Counted from the stretch's first letter, positions 48,593 to 62,608 are shown. The stretch: DNA of 64,000 nt from Vespa crabro (GCF_910589235.1 NC_060972.1:3966899-4030898), one strand, 5' to 3'. The notes: generated by a model from the sequence alone, not told the origin. A program made the numbers and translations.

Positions 48593-51509
48593 TCTCCTTC
48601 TCTCTTTCTCTCTGTGTCTCGCTTCTCTTGGGTCCCCTTCCGACAAGAGTATCGTCTATATGCCCCGATCTTCCTCGTCTTGCCTCTCCCTCTTCTCTGC
48701 CTTTACAACACATCCTATCCTATCGCATGACTCTGCACCGTTACGCAACAAACCGTACAGAAACGCTAGCTTTCGGTTCGCGTGGTAAAGGGTGGGGATG
48801 AATGCTGGAGTACGCAAGTTAAGACCGACTACGCACGCATCGGAATTGCGCCAGAGACAGTAGTATGTGTATATATATATATATGTATATATAATATATG
48901 TATGTATGTATGTATGTATATGTGTATGTATGCATATATATGTATATATAAACTACCATACAAGCAACAAATTACCACATTTTATTTGTATTTGCAATGA
49001 GTTCTTTTCTTTTTTTTTTTTTTTACGACTCAAAGTTACTTCCGTCATTTCGTTTTTTTCTTTCTTTCTTTCTTTTATATCCAAAAAAATTATAATGGAT
49101 TTATAACAATCAATCCTTTGTACTACAATTATTAAAAATAAAATTTTGATTCATATCACTTTTGATACATATATATACATAATATGCTTAGTTATGTATG
49201 TACGTATATCTACAGAGCAATTTTTCAATAATACTTTGCTATATATTATTATCATTCATTCGTTTCGTTAATTAAAAGTGAAGTGTCAGAGGTGATTCAA
49301 CAGTTTTATGGAAAAATAGTTTTATCATTTTAACGATGTCTTCATAGTGCGAAAGTTTAATTTTTTAGCAAGATAATGAAATGAGGATTAAAACATATAT
49401 ATATATATATATAAAACTTTAAAGTTATATGATGTTAAAGAGTGTTCATTTTTCATTGACTTGTTTGAAATATTTCAAACTTCACCTAATAATTATTAAT
49501 AAATAAATTTGAATTAATAGAAAAAAAGTTGTTGTTAACTATAAAATAAACATAGTTTTCTGTTCATTTTAATATTGAAAAAGAAAAAAAGAAATAATAC
49601 GTAACATTAAAAAATTATATGAAACCGGGATTAAAGAGTTGCTTGTTCGTGCATGCGTAACTATGACCGCGCTAAAACCGCACGCGTTACCGTGTGATCG
49701 CGCCCACGCGTAAACGTATGCGTGCTACGAAACGATGTCCTTTTTTTTTACGCCAACACGAGATTGTATATATAAGTATATATGTATTTATGTATATATT
49801 CACATGAATATATATATATTTAAATATGTATTTATAATGAGCATAAAGCATCGTCGCATTGCACGCGTGAAAGGTTTTGACGTATGACACCACTTTAGAT
49901 AAAAGTGGAACACTATGTCGAGTCAATAAGTCATAATTTCCTATCCATTTTAAGATTATCTCTGATCGAATTTATTTCCTTACTTATATAATTAAATATT
50001 ACAACGATCCTTTGATAGATTTATATATTTTACGTTCGTTTTATAATTGAAATTAGTAGTTCATGTAAAAATTAAAAAATTTTCTCTTTAGTTTCATTAA
50101 CAAAACATGTCCCTTGACATTGACTTCCCTTGATGTCTATCTTTTTCTTGTTTTTTTCTTCTTTCTTTTTTTTTTTCACTGTTTCATAACGTAACGTTAC
50201 CCTCATGATGTAACGGTAACGTATACGATTAAATGTCCATCCACGAGTACCGTTTTAAGACAGGATATGGATACTTATACTCGTGGAAACCAAAATGGCC
50301 GGCGACGTTCCCAATTTTTATATCTTTTCTCTTCTTTTTCTTTTTTCTTTGTTTTCCGTTTTTTTCTTTTCTCTTTTTTTCATTCTGATAAATGACAAAT
50401 ACGACGATATAATAATATTCGAAGTGTAAAAGAAAAAAAGAAAAATAACATAAGATTAAATCGTCCTTCGACGAATATCATTTTAAGAAAATATTTTTAG
50501 TAATTCTCTGTTTATATCATTTTTCTCTTTGACAATTTTGATAAGCAAAAATTATATAATGAACTAATGAAAAAAAAAAGCAACGTGCGAAATTTCTTAT
50601 TAAACTTAGTTGTGTTGAGGCCAAGCAGACAATGCTTGGACGTGGAATTGCAATTTCGCGTGCATAGAATCGCGAGGGAGTCATCCGGCCTAGTTCATAA
50701 TACCGTGGCTTGGTGGTTATAGTCACTAAATGTAGGACAGCAAATATATATGTGTATGTGTGTATATATGTGTGCGCATGTGTGCAGCACGAAACATCCC
50801 GATTACGTTGCTGCAGACGCATAACTATGAAAGTATTCGCGTATTTCTAGCGCCTGCGCCACGTATGGTATAAGTAAAATGGCACACATAGACATAGACG
50901 CATACATATTCGCACATAACACTGAAAGAGTGAGAGAGAGTGAGAGAGAGAGAGAGAGAGAAAGAGAGAGCACTTTGCAAGCAGAGCTTTTGTTCGAAAC
51001 ATAACGTTAGGTTGACACGATCGTATTGTTCGCCGACAAAGGTAGACATCTCGGTAATTCATGCGAATCGTCGTCATCTTTGGTCTCTTCTCGATGATAC
51101 TCCTAGTTTCTACATCGACGTTGATGAAATGTTAAAAGTGTGTCGTAAATATCGACTCGCTTAACGAAGAATTATACAAAGATAAAGATTAAAGTCTATT
51201 ATGTTGTTGATTATTATTGAAACTCTTACAGATAGAATCTAATATATATATATATATATATATATGCAAGTAGATACCTATAATAATATGTATTACTTAT
51301 TACTTATCCCTTTCATATATTTACGTTATTCTAACGATAAATAGGATAGAAAATCTAAGTCGATTAGGTGTTCATGCACGGTGTTCTGTAAAATGTCCAA
51401 TAAATCTACAAGATAGAAGATGCATAGAGAGTAAGGGTGTGATAGAAACCGTATGGCTCTTGCGTTCTCTATCGGTTTTCTCTCTATATTATACTCTGTC
51501 GTCTAACGG

Positions 51510-51561
<52 letters not shown>
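51510..51561. repeat. (CT)n microsatellite
   Basis: About 25 pure CT units. Confidence 0.95.
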
Positions 51562-51563
<2 letters not shown>

Positions 51564-53885
51564 GGACAAGAAGTTCGATTTCGACATAACGAATGCAGGT
51601 TCTACCACTTTGTGACGATCAATAAGAACCAGCTCGTATCGAGGTGAAAGTATTCATATATTGTGAGTATATATTCCAATCTAAACGTTCTCTCTTATAG
51701 GTATTATATCAGAGAGACAGCTGTATTTTTCGAATGAACCAAGATGTCACGCGATAATAATACTTCTATCTACCTATATATATACATACATACATATATA
51801 TATATACATATACGTATATAAGTGCGTTAAATGTTCAACGTTATTCCGTTTGGGAAGAGTAAGCTTGAAAACGAGTTTTCGCTCCGACTCCTTACGAAGT
51901 ATGCTTATTTAACGAATTTGCATTCACGTAAGAAGTTACGGTTCGTTTTACCTCGGACTCGACACTCTTCTCACGTTTCCTGCTGTTTCTAACTATTCCT
52001 TCGTTGTTTCGTAATATCCTTTCGTTGATCGAAATCATCGTGCCGGTATGATTATTTCAATGATAGAATACAAAATTCGGAATAATCATTTCCGACATAA
52101 TATTTCAAATAAAATTCAAGTAAAAAAAAGAGAGAGAGAGAAAGAGAGATAGATAGACAGAGATTTGTATAAAAGATTTCTTAACTCGTTTTTCTATCTT
52201 CTATCATAATGATGTGTATTGGCGATGATCTAAGCACGACTCTGAATCTTCCATTTGAACGATCTCCGTTCGTGCAAAGTGCAAACGGGCCAAGAACACA
52301 GAGAACGCCGGCGATGAAAAGTTCCGATTACAGAGCGCGTGTGCTGTGACACAGATACGAATCCTCCCCGCCCACTCTCCAACAGAGACTGCCTTCGTAG
52401 TAGCTCTCTACAAACTGGGCCACTGCATCTACGAAAGCACTGCTTCGTAAGTTTTGCTTTCGGTTTGCATCTTCATACGTGTGTATGTATATATACATAC
52501 ATATACATATATATACGAGAGAAAGAGAAAGAGAGAGAGAGAGACAATTATGTTGAATAAGAAGATTCGCATGATATCTTCCAAAGTACTACGAAGTTTC
52601 AACGTTTCTTTGTTGAATTTTCTTATTTCCTTTTCCCATCTTGGATCGATCGTTCAAATATAACTAACGTGTCATCAAATTCGAGATATATTCTCTGCTC
52701 ATTTTAAAATTTAATAAAAAAGAATTCTTCCTTTTTTCCTTTTTTCTTTTCTTTTTTTTTTTTTTCAAATTCTGTCGTTAAGCGAGTAATACATCTACAA
52801 TATTTAACACGAAATCGTAAAAGCATACGAGAGATCTTATACTCATATATTATATCGTTAGATATAATATAATAGCGTTTGATGTAAAACTTCTTAGAGA
52901 TCTTTCTAGAGATCTTTCTATAGGAAATTGTCTGTTTTTAACTTATACGACTACTTTCTTCGAAAGTAATTTTTGTTGTTTTAACATCGATTACTACGAA
53001 CGAATCTTCGATTATTGTTTCAGTGATCGTAAAACGGTATCGCTGAGGAGTAGGTTAAAGTGTTACGTCGTAAAGTTAAAATCTAATACGATGATATGAT
53101 CCAGACGAATTTAGTTTATGAATTCCCCTAGTCAACGATTCAAATTTAGCAAATCAAAAATTAAAATTTTATTAAACTCTTTAAAGCCAAATGTTCTAAT
53201 CCCAAAAGAAATTAATCGTATAAATAAAAATTACTAGATTAAAATATTTTATCCGTAGAATCTCATTTTCATCAGTGTATTACCTTCGCAACGATTTGTG
53301 TCCTGTTACAAACGAAATTCCCCAGAGGCATGTTTCGGTGATAAATTTACAATGCAGCCCGACGCCGCCAGCTGCGCTTCCGTAATAAGTTTAGTCAAGA
53401 TAGAAAAAAAAAGTCCGAAAAAAAAAGAAAATAAAAAAAAGGACAAAAAAAAATAGAAGATAAAAAGAAAAACGCACGAGCAAAATAGTAATACTCGTTG
53501 TATCCGTACTCCGTCGTCGTATTGTTAACCGCACGTATCCTGATCAATTGAACGAACTCACCATATCTGCATATTTTCAATAAATTTACATAACTATAGA
53601 GTATAACTCTGACGTAATACCTACAAGAAAAAAGAAAAAGAAAAAGAAAAAAAAAACAATTTGAAAAATATAATTGGAGATCCTTTCTGTGAAGAATAAG
53701 GAAAGGAAAAAAAATGAAACGAAAAGAAAAGAAAAATAGAAAAGGGTGGCGAGGGGGGAGGGAAAAAAGACAAGAGATCATGATGATGACGAAGGGTTAA
53801 AAACGAGTCGATCTACGGGTCAAATTCGAACGTCCCTTGTACCGGATCCGTTGGTCTCTCTCTCTCCCTCTCTTCCTCTCTCCGC

Positions 53886-53917
<32 letters not shown>

Positions 53918-53977
53918 TTCATATTGACGTCCCTGTGGTAATAACTCGCTCTCTCACGGGCGCTTACGTAAGAAAGA

Positions 53978-54001
53978 CGTACCTACCTACCTACCTACCA
54001 A
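53978..54001. repeat. (CCTA)n microsatellite
   Basis: Short run of CTAC/CCTA tetramers preceding the larger arrays. Confidence 0.85.
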
Positions 54002-54070
54002 CCCACCTACTGTATATGTGTATGTATATGTGTGTGGCTATTCAAGGGATCAAGGCAAACCGGTAGGCAG

Positions 54071-54133
54071 GCGAGCAGTCAAGCAAGCGGCCAAGCAAGC
54101 AAGCAAGCAAGCAAGTAAGCAAGCAAGCAAGCA

Positions 54134-54171
<38 letters not shown>

Positions 54172-54245
54172 CAAGTAAGCAGGCAGGAAAGAAGGCAGGC
54201 AAGCGAGCAGGTAAGCGGTCGAGAAACGAGCGGCCAGATAGGTAA
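54071..54245. repeat. Composite (AAGC)n, (GGCA)n, (GTAG)n tetramer array
   Basis: AAGC tetramers (about 54085-54130) pass into GGCA/CAGG tetramers (about 54134-54172), then degenerate CAGG/AAGC and finally GTAG units. All are single-base derivatives of each other, so the array appears to have evolved by stepwise replacement. The open frames over it are Lys-Gln or Cys-Leu repeats. Confidence 0.93.
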
Positions 54246-55663
54246 GTAGGTAGGTGGGCACATGTTGTGCGCATGCCCTCAGCCAAACCTGCCAAATGGA
54301 TAGGCAATGCAACAGCGGAAATACCATCCTCTGCTTCTCCTCCTCCTCTTTCTCCTCCTTCTTCTATTTCTTCTTCTTTATCCTCTTCTTCTACCCTCTC
54401 CTCTTCTTCTTCTTCTTCCTCCTCCTCCACCTCCACCTACCTATCTTTTGCCTCTTCCTTCTTCGCAGCATCACCCCGGCCCCTTCTAAAAGCGCCATGC
54501 TTCTCACGGCTCGTGGCAACATTCGTTTCTCTCTCTCTCTCTCCCTCTCTCTCTTTGATCGGATTTCGTAGTACTTATTTTTCACAAACTGCCGTTAATA
54601 GTTCAAATATGTCATCGATATAATTGAGTAATCCTAATATCGTTTCACCATATCATCCATTTCCATTGTTTCCCATCAAAGGAAATGTTAATCTATTCAA
54701 TAGTGACATTTGTATAACTATCTATTGATAACATTTTAATTAATGATAGGTTGATATTGATTTATGTAAAATTATTTTGACGATCAAAACGTTAAATTGG
54801 AAATATATATATATATATATATATTATGGAGTAATTATTTATGACTGCTGAACGAAACTTTCTTCGTTTTCTACAACAAAGAAAACTATCGCTTTTATAC
54901 TGATTTGTAAAATATTTCATACAGTGATACACAGAAATGATATTCATCGTAATTATTTATGATCACGTTAAGAGCTTCTTCCTTGACTTCGAAAAATTAT
55001 GCCACGAGGATTAATCGTTTGCAAGATCCGAATAGGATGATTTCATCGGGGCGAGGCGAGGTGTATGAAGAGAAACGTGCGTGTGAAATAATGATCAGAG
55101 GCGTCACCGAGTTAATAGATTAGTTGGAAACATGCTCGTTTCTGCGTCATATACGTCATATACATTTGGTTTTATCAAAAGGGTGGTCAAGAGAGAGAAA
55201 CCGAGAAAGAAAGAGAGAAGCGTGCGTTACAATATACACATATAATTATATATTGTTTGAATAACTTTCTTACTTTGTTAGATAATTTATGTATACATTT
55301 CAATGTCTCTCATATGCATTCCAATAAATTATTAAGACCCAATAATAATTATCATATTGTTATCGTGTCTAAAATGTTTAGATTAAACCTTTGATCCTTG
55401 CGTCAAGTATTATAAGAAATAAGGGAGAGTTGCCAAATGCGCAATGAACGATTAAATCACTTATCTCATTGATTCTGTTACATCTATTATTTATATGTAT
55501 TTAATAGAAGATAAATATAGAATTGTTTTCTCAACATTTCTATGTAGATACAAATTGATCGTCGAATGAAACGTTGTAAGGATATTCCTTAAAAGTATAA
55601 GAAAAGAAATAACGAAAGAAAGAAAGAAAGAAAGAAAGAAAAGAAGAAGAGAAAAGTACAAAA

Positions 55664-56130
55664 TTAGTTGAATTTTGGCGTTTGAAAGTCACGTCGATAT
55701 TTTTGGAATACAGAAGAAAGGCTGTAGGGTGCGGCGTTGCCTCTAGGGACCCTAGAAGAATGGCGGACGATAGAAAGGGAAGAAGATTTCCGGGAAGAAG
55801 GGAGACAGAAAGAGTGAGGAGGGGAGAAAGAGAGAGACAGAGAAAGATTGCGGGCGTGTGCGCGCGCGTCCTTCCTAAAAGAGGAGCGCTCTTCGTCCTT
55901 GAAGCGCCCTTGACGCGTCAACATCGTCGGCTTCGCTTCGCACGGCCTCCACTCGGATCCACCGCGAACTAATCGCCTTTAGAAAGCTTCGTTTGGTTTG
56001 CCTGCGACGCGTCGTAGGGCGTGGTCTAAGCGCACACCCGCTGACCTCCTGCCATGGCAGCCATCTTTGGAAGTGCCACGTCTCGGAATGGTGCGAGGGT
56101 GAAAGTTAGGGTGGGTTTTTCGGTAAAGAA
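55664..56130. promoter_or_regulatory. CpG-dense block with YY1/Pho-type motifs
   Basis: Strong CpG enrichment (GTGCGCGCGCGTCC, GACGCGTCGTAGGGCGTGG). Motifs: ATGGCGG at about 55760, and GCCATGGCAGCCATCTTTGG at 56051-56070, which holds two GCCAT cores. Looks like a CpG-rich promoter or regulatory element. Transcription direction is not known; the overlapping 96-codon frame is not credible as a conserved protein. Confidence 0.35.
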
Positions 56131-57647
56131 GCGGATTATGAATCCGCATCGTAAACCCATCCCTACCACTTACACTTCCATCTTTTCTGCTTCCTTCCCT
56201 TTTAACGTTCCGCCCTCGCCTTTACGAATACCATATTTTGCTTTACATCCTCCTTTTTTGCCTTTTTCAAGATTTATACTCTTATAAGCCTTTAATACTC
56301 CTCGAAATAAACTAAACATTATTTCCCTTTTGGAATTTAGAAAAAGGTGAAACGATCAAAAATGAAAGATTAACATTGAAGATCTTCGGGGAACGTTCAA
56401 ACCACCTATACGCATATATGTATGTATGATTTTTCTAAAGCCCTGCTCCAGTGTTCACGTAAACTCTGATTCTTTTGCCGTTTATCGCTCAAGATTATTG
56501 TCCTATCCTCTCTATCTCTCTTTTTCTTTTTTTTCATCTACAAAAAATCGTTCCGCCAAACTTCCTCTTTCCATACGTAGTATTTATCTCGGCAAGTGTA
56601 CGATTCTAAATTCGTACGTAAGAGAGGAAAGAAAGAATAAAACCGCGATAGCTTGCGGTGCCGATGTAGTAGCCGTTGTCGTCCGGCTTTGCGGGTTAAT
56701 GCAGCGCGATAGCGTGCGATGCGGTGCGGAAAAGCGTGAATCTACTGATAAAAAGTTAAAAGAAGAAAAAAGGAAAAACAAGTGGGAGGAAAAAGAAGCC
56801 AAAAAGAAAAAAAGAAAAAAGGAAAAAAGTAATACCCAGAGGATAGATCGTGTGAGGACGAACTAATGAACGAGCGAGCGAGCGAGCCATCGTTTGCAGA
56901 GTTAAAAAAAAAAAAAAGAGAGAGAGAAAGAGAAGAAAATAGAAGAAGAAAAATGAAAGAAAAAAATGGCCTCTAGTTAAGAAGAAATCGAAAGGAATAA
57001 GTAATCGAATTTAGGCATTACAAAACGTGGCCAGAAAGTCGCCACTGGTGTCTCACTTAGTTCGAAGCAAAGACTATGCTTAATAATTGATATCGTCGCG
57101 ATTACGCAACGCGGTCTGTTCTACGCATAGTACGAACGTTCTCGTGTTGTACATACGCATTGTATGTAGATACGTACATACGTACGTTCAGCGATAACCA
57201 TGACAACGACGATGACGACGACTACGATAACTACGACGGCGACACGACGACGACGACGACGACGACGATGAACGTCCTGCTTGGCCTTTACGTCGCGATG
57301 TTTCTCATTCTTCTTCCTCTTCTACGTTCACTACCACTATGATATAATTCCTACTACATAAGCGAGAGAAACGTTCCACCCTCCGAACGGAATATTCCGT
57401 TCAGGCATCCATAGTTCTCTTGGCTGCGAATGGAAATTCATAAAATCAAAGAAAAATAAAAACGTTCAAAGATCAAAAAGAAAAAGAAGAAGAAGAAGAA
57501 GAAAAAGAAGAAAACGAAAGAAAAGTCTATAAAAGAATGAAAAATCGTATCGATGTTCAACGAAAAGAAAAAAGAAGAAAGAAGAAAAAAAAAAGAGCAA
57601 GAAAAAAAATATATTACTCTTCCTCAGAGCTCTCGCGAAGATCTGTC

Positions 57648-57648
<1 letters not shown>

Positions 57649-57700
<52 letters not shown>
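57649..57700. repeat. (CT)n microsatellite
   Basis: About 24 CT units with a CCT interruption near the start. Confidence 0.95.
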
Positions 57701-57701
<1 letters not shown>

Positions 57702-59256
57702 ACACACTCTTACAGAAACGCGCGCTACGCAGCGCATAGTCGCAGAGCGTGCGCTTTTGTTCTCTTTTCCTTCTTCAAGGCCTGGTTGCCCGCTTCGCCC
57801 CACTACGCGGATTGACCACGGCATGCTTATATCATGCTCTCTTCCCTCTCCCCAACCCTTTCCGCCTCCCCTACTCTTCTCTCCCATCTATAATCTCGTC
57901 TTTCTCGCTTCCACCACCTTTCCTTACACACACACGTGAAGCTTGCTTCGTTGGTTAGGTACGCGCAATCGCGCAACAAACAGCACCCATATAGACACAC
58001 TGATATATAGACATGCTTCCTCCCTTACCCCCTTCTTCTTCTTCGCCGCCACCTCCTCCTCCTCTTCTTTCTCCTCCTCTGTCTATCTCACTCCTTCTCT
58101 TTCTAGTCATCGTGCGCGCATCTCATTCCTCCTTCCACCCATCCTCTTCCTCTTTTCGCATAGTTCTCGCAAGGCCTCCCGGCTCTCTTCACCTCTCACG
58201 AATCATCCGCAGACTTTACCACTCCTCCCCCCTCCACCCGCCGTTCTTCTCCTCCTCCACCTCCTCCTCTTCTTCCTCTTCATCGTCATCCTCCTCCACC
58301 AACACGGCCCCACGAACGAAACGACCGTTTCGCAATGATGTCATCCACGGCATTGGCGTCGACGCCTAGAATCTCACCCCAAAAAAACCAATTCGACTCA
58401 TAACTCCATCGTCCCCCCCTCTTCCTCTTTTTACTCTTCTCCCATTAGGCAGGTGAAACCTTTAACCTTGAACCGACGAACTTATCTCCCGTTTGATAAA
58501 TGTAAAGGAACGAAAGAAAGAAAGAAGATATACTCTCGTAAGGGGGGTGCTTTGAATATTTTCGTACATGGAAAAAAAAGAGAAAAAAAAAAAAAAAGGA
58601 AAAAAGGGGACCTCGAGTAGTCATTTTGTTGCAAAGAAAACGAACAAATCGCCGAGTTTTGATATTAATAATATATTAGTCGTAAAATTGGAATTTTATT
58701 CCATCCAAAATCTATTTAGATGTTCTTACAAAATATGTTTCACTTTTATACTCGATTATTATATCAAACAGGCGGAAGTATATAGATGACCTTGTAACGT
58801 GCGACCGGATGAAGCTGAAGATAAATAAACGTTTAACTTGGTAAAATGTGAATGAAGAAAGGTCGTTTGTGTAAATCTTGACAAGGAAGAGAAAAATTTT
58901 AAGTCGCCATGGAGCACGAGTAAAAATTGATTTATTTCAACAATCTTATATACAATTTTCAAACTTTAGATATACTTATATATTTTCTCTCTCTTTCTCT
59001 CTCTCTCCTTCTTCCGAAGAGATTCTTCATTCATTTCGTTTCATGTTCTTTTTTCTTTCTTTTTCTTTTTTTTTTTCTTTTCGATTTCAAGTACGAGGAG
59101 AGGAACGTGGGTTTCGGACGAAGTACGGTTTCGAGGTCACCGTGTAAAATTAGACATGCCGGATAAAACGAAATCTACTACATATGTACGTGGTGGAGAG
59201 CGTAGAGACGCAAGCTGAAACGAACGAAGGCGGAAACATTTGGAGTTGTTACGCGA

Positions 59257-59333
59257 AAGATGGCCGCAAACTGAGGCCTTCTATAAAATGGCGCTAGGCC
59301 ACCCGCACGCGCTCGTTCCCTCGTTCGTTCAGC
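59257..59333 (+). promoter_or_regulatory. Candidate core promoter with TATA-like and YY1-type motifs
   Basis: AAGATGGCCGC (59257-59267, near-perfect YY1/Pho site), TATAAAA (59282-59288), AAAATGGCGC (59285-59294), then CpG-rich sequence and a TCAGCA at 59329-59334. The spacing from TATA to the last is longer than the usual 30 bp, so the initiator is uncertain. Confidence 0.25.
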
Positions 59334-59375
59334 AAAGATCACGAATGTGATTCTACTTACATATCGTGTGTGTGC

Positions 59376-59411
<36 letters not shown>
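59376..59411. repeat. (AT)n microsatellite
   Basis: Pure AT run. Confidence 0.95.
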
Positions 59412-59415
<4 letters not shown>

Positions 59416-61551
59416 GTAAGAAAAGTTTACATATCACATTTTTAGTTTTAAGTATAAGAATACCTTTATAGTTAATTATAACCGCAAACGTTAATACAAG
59501 GATTATTGGATTATTAAACGAAGTACAATTAAGCTTGTTAAGATATTAAATATGATCGGAATTAATAGGATTCAAATAATTATGTATATATTATATATAT
59601 ATATATATATCAATAATCTAATCGATCAATGCATTTTATGGTTCTTTAACGATTTTTTTTTCTAAACGTATGGAAAAAAAAATGATGCATTTTAAGAGTA
59701 ATTTTAACTCGTATCTATCATTCAACGTTGACTTATATATTTACATATTTCTTTTTTTCTTTTCTTTTTTATTATTGTTTTTAATATTTTCAATTATCTC
59801 TCATAGTTTTGATAATATAAAAATATACGTCATAGATTAATCTAATTCATCTTAGAATTTATATCTAAGTAAGTTCTTGCGCTAAGAGTCGATGCCTATC
59901 GCTGTTCCTGTAACTGCGCAAGAAAGTAGTACAAGGCAAGCTAGTCCCACTTCCCTTTTCTACTTGTATACACATTCTCTCTCTCTATTTCTCATGTATA
60001 TGCACGTAGATACATAACACACTTCTATCTTTCTCTCCGCCTCGTTTGATTTTTTTTTATTCACGACGAACCGTAACTTTCCAAACTTACCTCCATAGTC
60101 CTGTTAGCCTCTCATCTCTCTCTCTCTCTCTCTCTCTCTTTTCTATTAAGATAAAGTTACCCGCCACTTTAATCGTTATCAATTCTTTTATCATTTAATA
60201 CTTTTATATAAAGTAACTTTTATATGATCGTTATTATCTTAGAAACGTTTGCTATGTCATCGATTATAAACTACTGCAATTATTCTTGGAATTGTACAAA
60301 ATTACGTAGATACATATATCTTCTTCTTCTTCTTTTTTTTTCTCCTCCTCCTTCTCTTCTCTCTGACAATCATCATTTTAATTGCAATTATCTCGATGAA
60401 ATGAATTCTTGAAACGTATGTACTTTGTTAAGTGATATTACAACAGCGCAATAGTCATTGCGCAAGAGATATGAATAAGCGCAGATGATCTATCGTTCGA
60501 GGAAAAAAGTTAATAACGATGCAACTTTAGATTTTCCTTAAAAAAAAAAAAAAAAAAAAAAAAGAAAGAAAGAAAAAAAAACAAAAAAGAAGAGAAAAGT
60601 AGAAAAAAATGTTTAAACAGATAGAAAAAAGAAACGACAAATGAAAAAAAGAAAAACAAATTCTTCGTATACGTATGTATTACGCATATTAATTATGCAT
60701 TACTGTATGCTAGTATAGAGTAAGGGAAAGAAAACTTCAACTTGGACACACATATAAATGCTAACTGTGTAGAACTCGGCAATGGTAGATACAACGAGGC
60801 CACCACGGTATTTGCCAAGTTACGAAAGTAAGCGGCTTTAGAAAGTATAAAATGGTCGAGGTGAACGGCGGTTTAGTCGGGAATCTTGCAACGGCGATTA
60901 TAATACCAGCAAAAGCGGTCCGTTCTTGCTCGATGCTGTTGCCGTGCCGTTGTTTCGAGCCATCGGCAATATTTCGTGTGGCAGGTGCAATATTGCCAAC
61001 GACACCAAAAATTTCCAAACGTTTTGGACTTTGATTTAATCACGTATACGTTTGCTCACGATGAGTATGGATATATTTACATTTTCAGTTTCTCATATCA
61101 CACATATGAAATTTCGATTGCATGACATAAAGAACGATTAGGAGAAATCTAATCGATGAAACGTCCTACTTCGTGAGGCACGTATCATCAACGACGAAGT
61201 ATTTATGACGATCCTCAAAAATCTTCCTTTCTTTCTTTTTCTTTTTGGATCTTTTGTTAATCATCGAGGAAACTAGCAAGAGTCCATGATCTTAGAAGGA
61301 TAAAATATTTGTACAATATATCGCAGAACGTTCGGTACTCGCGCAGTGTCTTCCATGATCCCAGAGCCACTAAAACAAAGCACGTTACAGCTGGGGGAAC
61401 ACGGCTCTCACTGCTGAGTCCGAGAACACCTACAACAACTTTTTGTCCGTATCTTTGAGAATAAAAAACGATCACCAATTTTCCGATTTTTAAGATTCTT
61501 TCTTACGTTGGCTCCGAAGAGAGTTATTTCTTTGGAGTGACGAAGGAGGGA

Positions 61552-61553
61552 GA

Positions 61554-61618
<65 letters not shown>
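61552..61618. repeat. (GA)n microsatellite
   Basis: About 30 GA units, the longest GA run in the window. A second, shorter GA run and (GATA)n-like units follow to about 61740. Confidence 0.97.
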
Positions 61619-62599
61619 TGACATCATTTCCGTCTAGAGAGAGAGAGAGAGAGATAGGTAGGTAGATAGATAGAATGATAGACAGATAAATAGATAGATG
61701 AATATGAAAATAAGATAGACAGATAGATAAACGAGTAGAAAGAAAGAAAGAGAAAGAGAGAGCTAATTCGCGAGGCCGATAGGAGAGAGAAAAAGACTGA
61801 CTGTCGTTACGCAGAGCCAAGCCAGTTTCTCACCCCCACTGACCCAGCGACCGAGAGCCGACGGTTGGAAGAACACCCCCTGTGTGTACGTGTGCGTGCG
61901 TGTGTCCGTACGCGAATTAAGAAGACGTCCGTTATGTCTCGCGGCATCGACTTGTGGAACAGAGAAGGACAGATAATGTTGACCAGTCTCCGTGTCTTCA
62001 TTCCTTCCTTTCTTTCTTTCTATTATTTCGCACTCCCAACCACCATTATCTTACTAGAGTTGTTCTCATTCTTCATATAATATAATTATTATGTATTATG
62101 GTCGATATGATCGATCCACGAGCGACCGTCGTAACAAACGTTAGATCACACACTGGCCCAGCGAGAGAGGCCAGCCACGGTTCGATCACGTGATGATGGG
62201 TTGCGTCACATTTTCCCCTCTTACAACTCGGCGAACGAACCAACGAGCGACAAGACCGCCATCTTTACCCACTAAGAGACCAGAAGGCACGGACACGAAG
62301 TTACCACGACGTGGGATTGTCGATGGTTTCCCTTTCTTTCTTTCTTTCTTTCCTTCCTTCTTTCTTTCTTTCTTTCTGGTGCTTTTATTTTTCCCCCTTT
62401 ACTTCTCCTTCCACCCTTTTATTTTTCTTCTCTCTTCCTTTCACTTGCTCCTTCTTCTTTTTCTTTCTCTTCTACTTCTTCTTCTTCTTCTTCTTCAATC
62501 TTTTTTTCGTTCACACAAAGGGTCTCGAACCCCTCGCGTGCAAACCGCTTTTCTCCTCTTGCAACTGTCTCTTCCCCTTTCGATACCTTCCCTTTTATT

Positions 62600-62608
62600 A
62601 TTATTACG

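Larger units (their letters stand above)
46202..55650. other. Gene-free, microsatellite-rich region
   Basis: No recognised exon on either strand. It holds hexamer and tetramer arrays at 47.03-47.46 kb, (CT)n at about 51510-51560, many A/T tracts, (AT)n at 48122-48166, 48548-48592 and 51241-51263, and Cys/Leu/Pro or Arg/Glu-rich spurious frames over simple repeats. Non-repetitive stretches (about 47.19-47.42, 50.58-50.72, 51.83-52.08 and 54.96-55.15 kb) have no protein similarity that I recognise. It may be intergenic or a long intron of a gene to the right. Confidence 0.45.

Noticed and set aside
54018..54436. Several frames over the tetramer array (Cys-Leu, Lys-Gln-Ala and Glu-rich)
   Set aside because: All derive from tandem repeats or (TCC)n tracts and are open on both strands.
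55682..55972. 96-codon plus frame in a CpG-rich block
   Set aside because: Arg-rich because of GA and CpG composition, overlapped by an 86-codon minus frame; better read as regulatory DNA.
58013..58369. 118-codon Ser/Pro-rich frame
   Set aside because: Polypyrimidine (TCC/CTT) sequence gives Ser, Pro, Leu or Phe in every frame; no conserved motif.
62515..62590. tRNA-like T-arm (reverse strand GGGTTCGAGACCC)
   Set aside because: No A-box, anticodon arm or acceptor stem could be folded around it.
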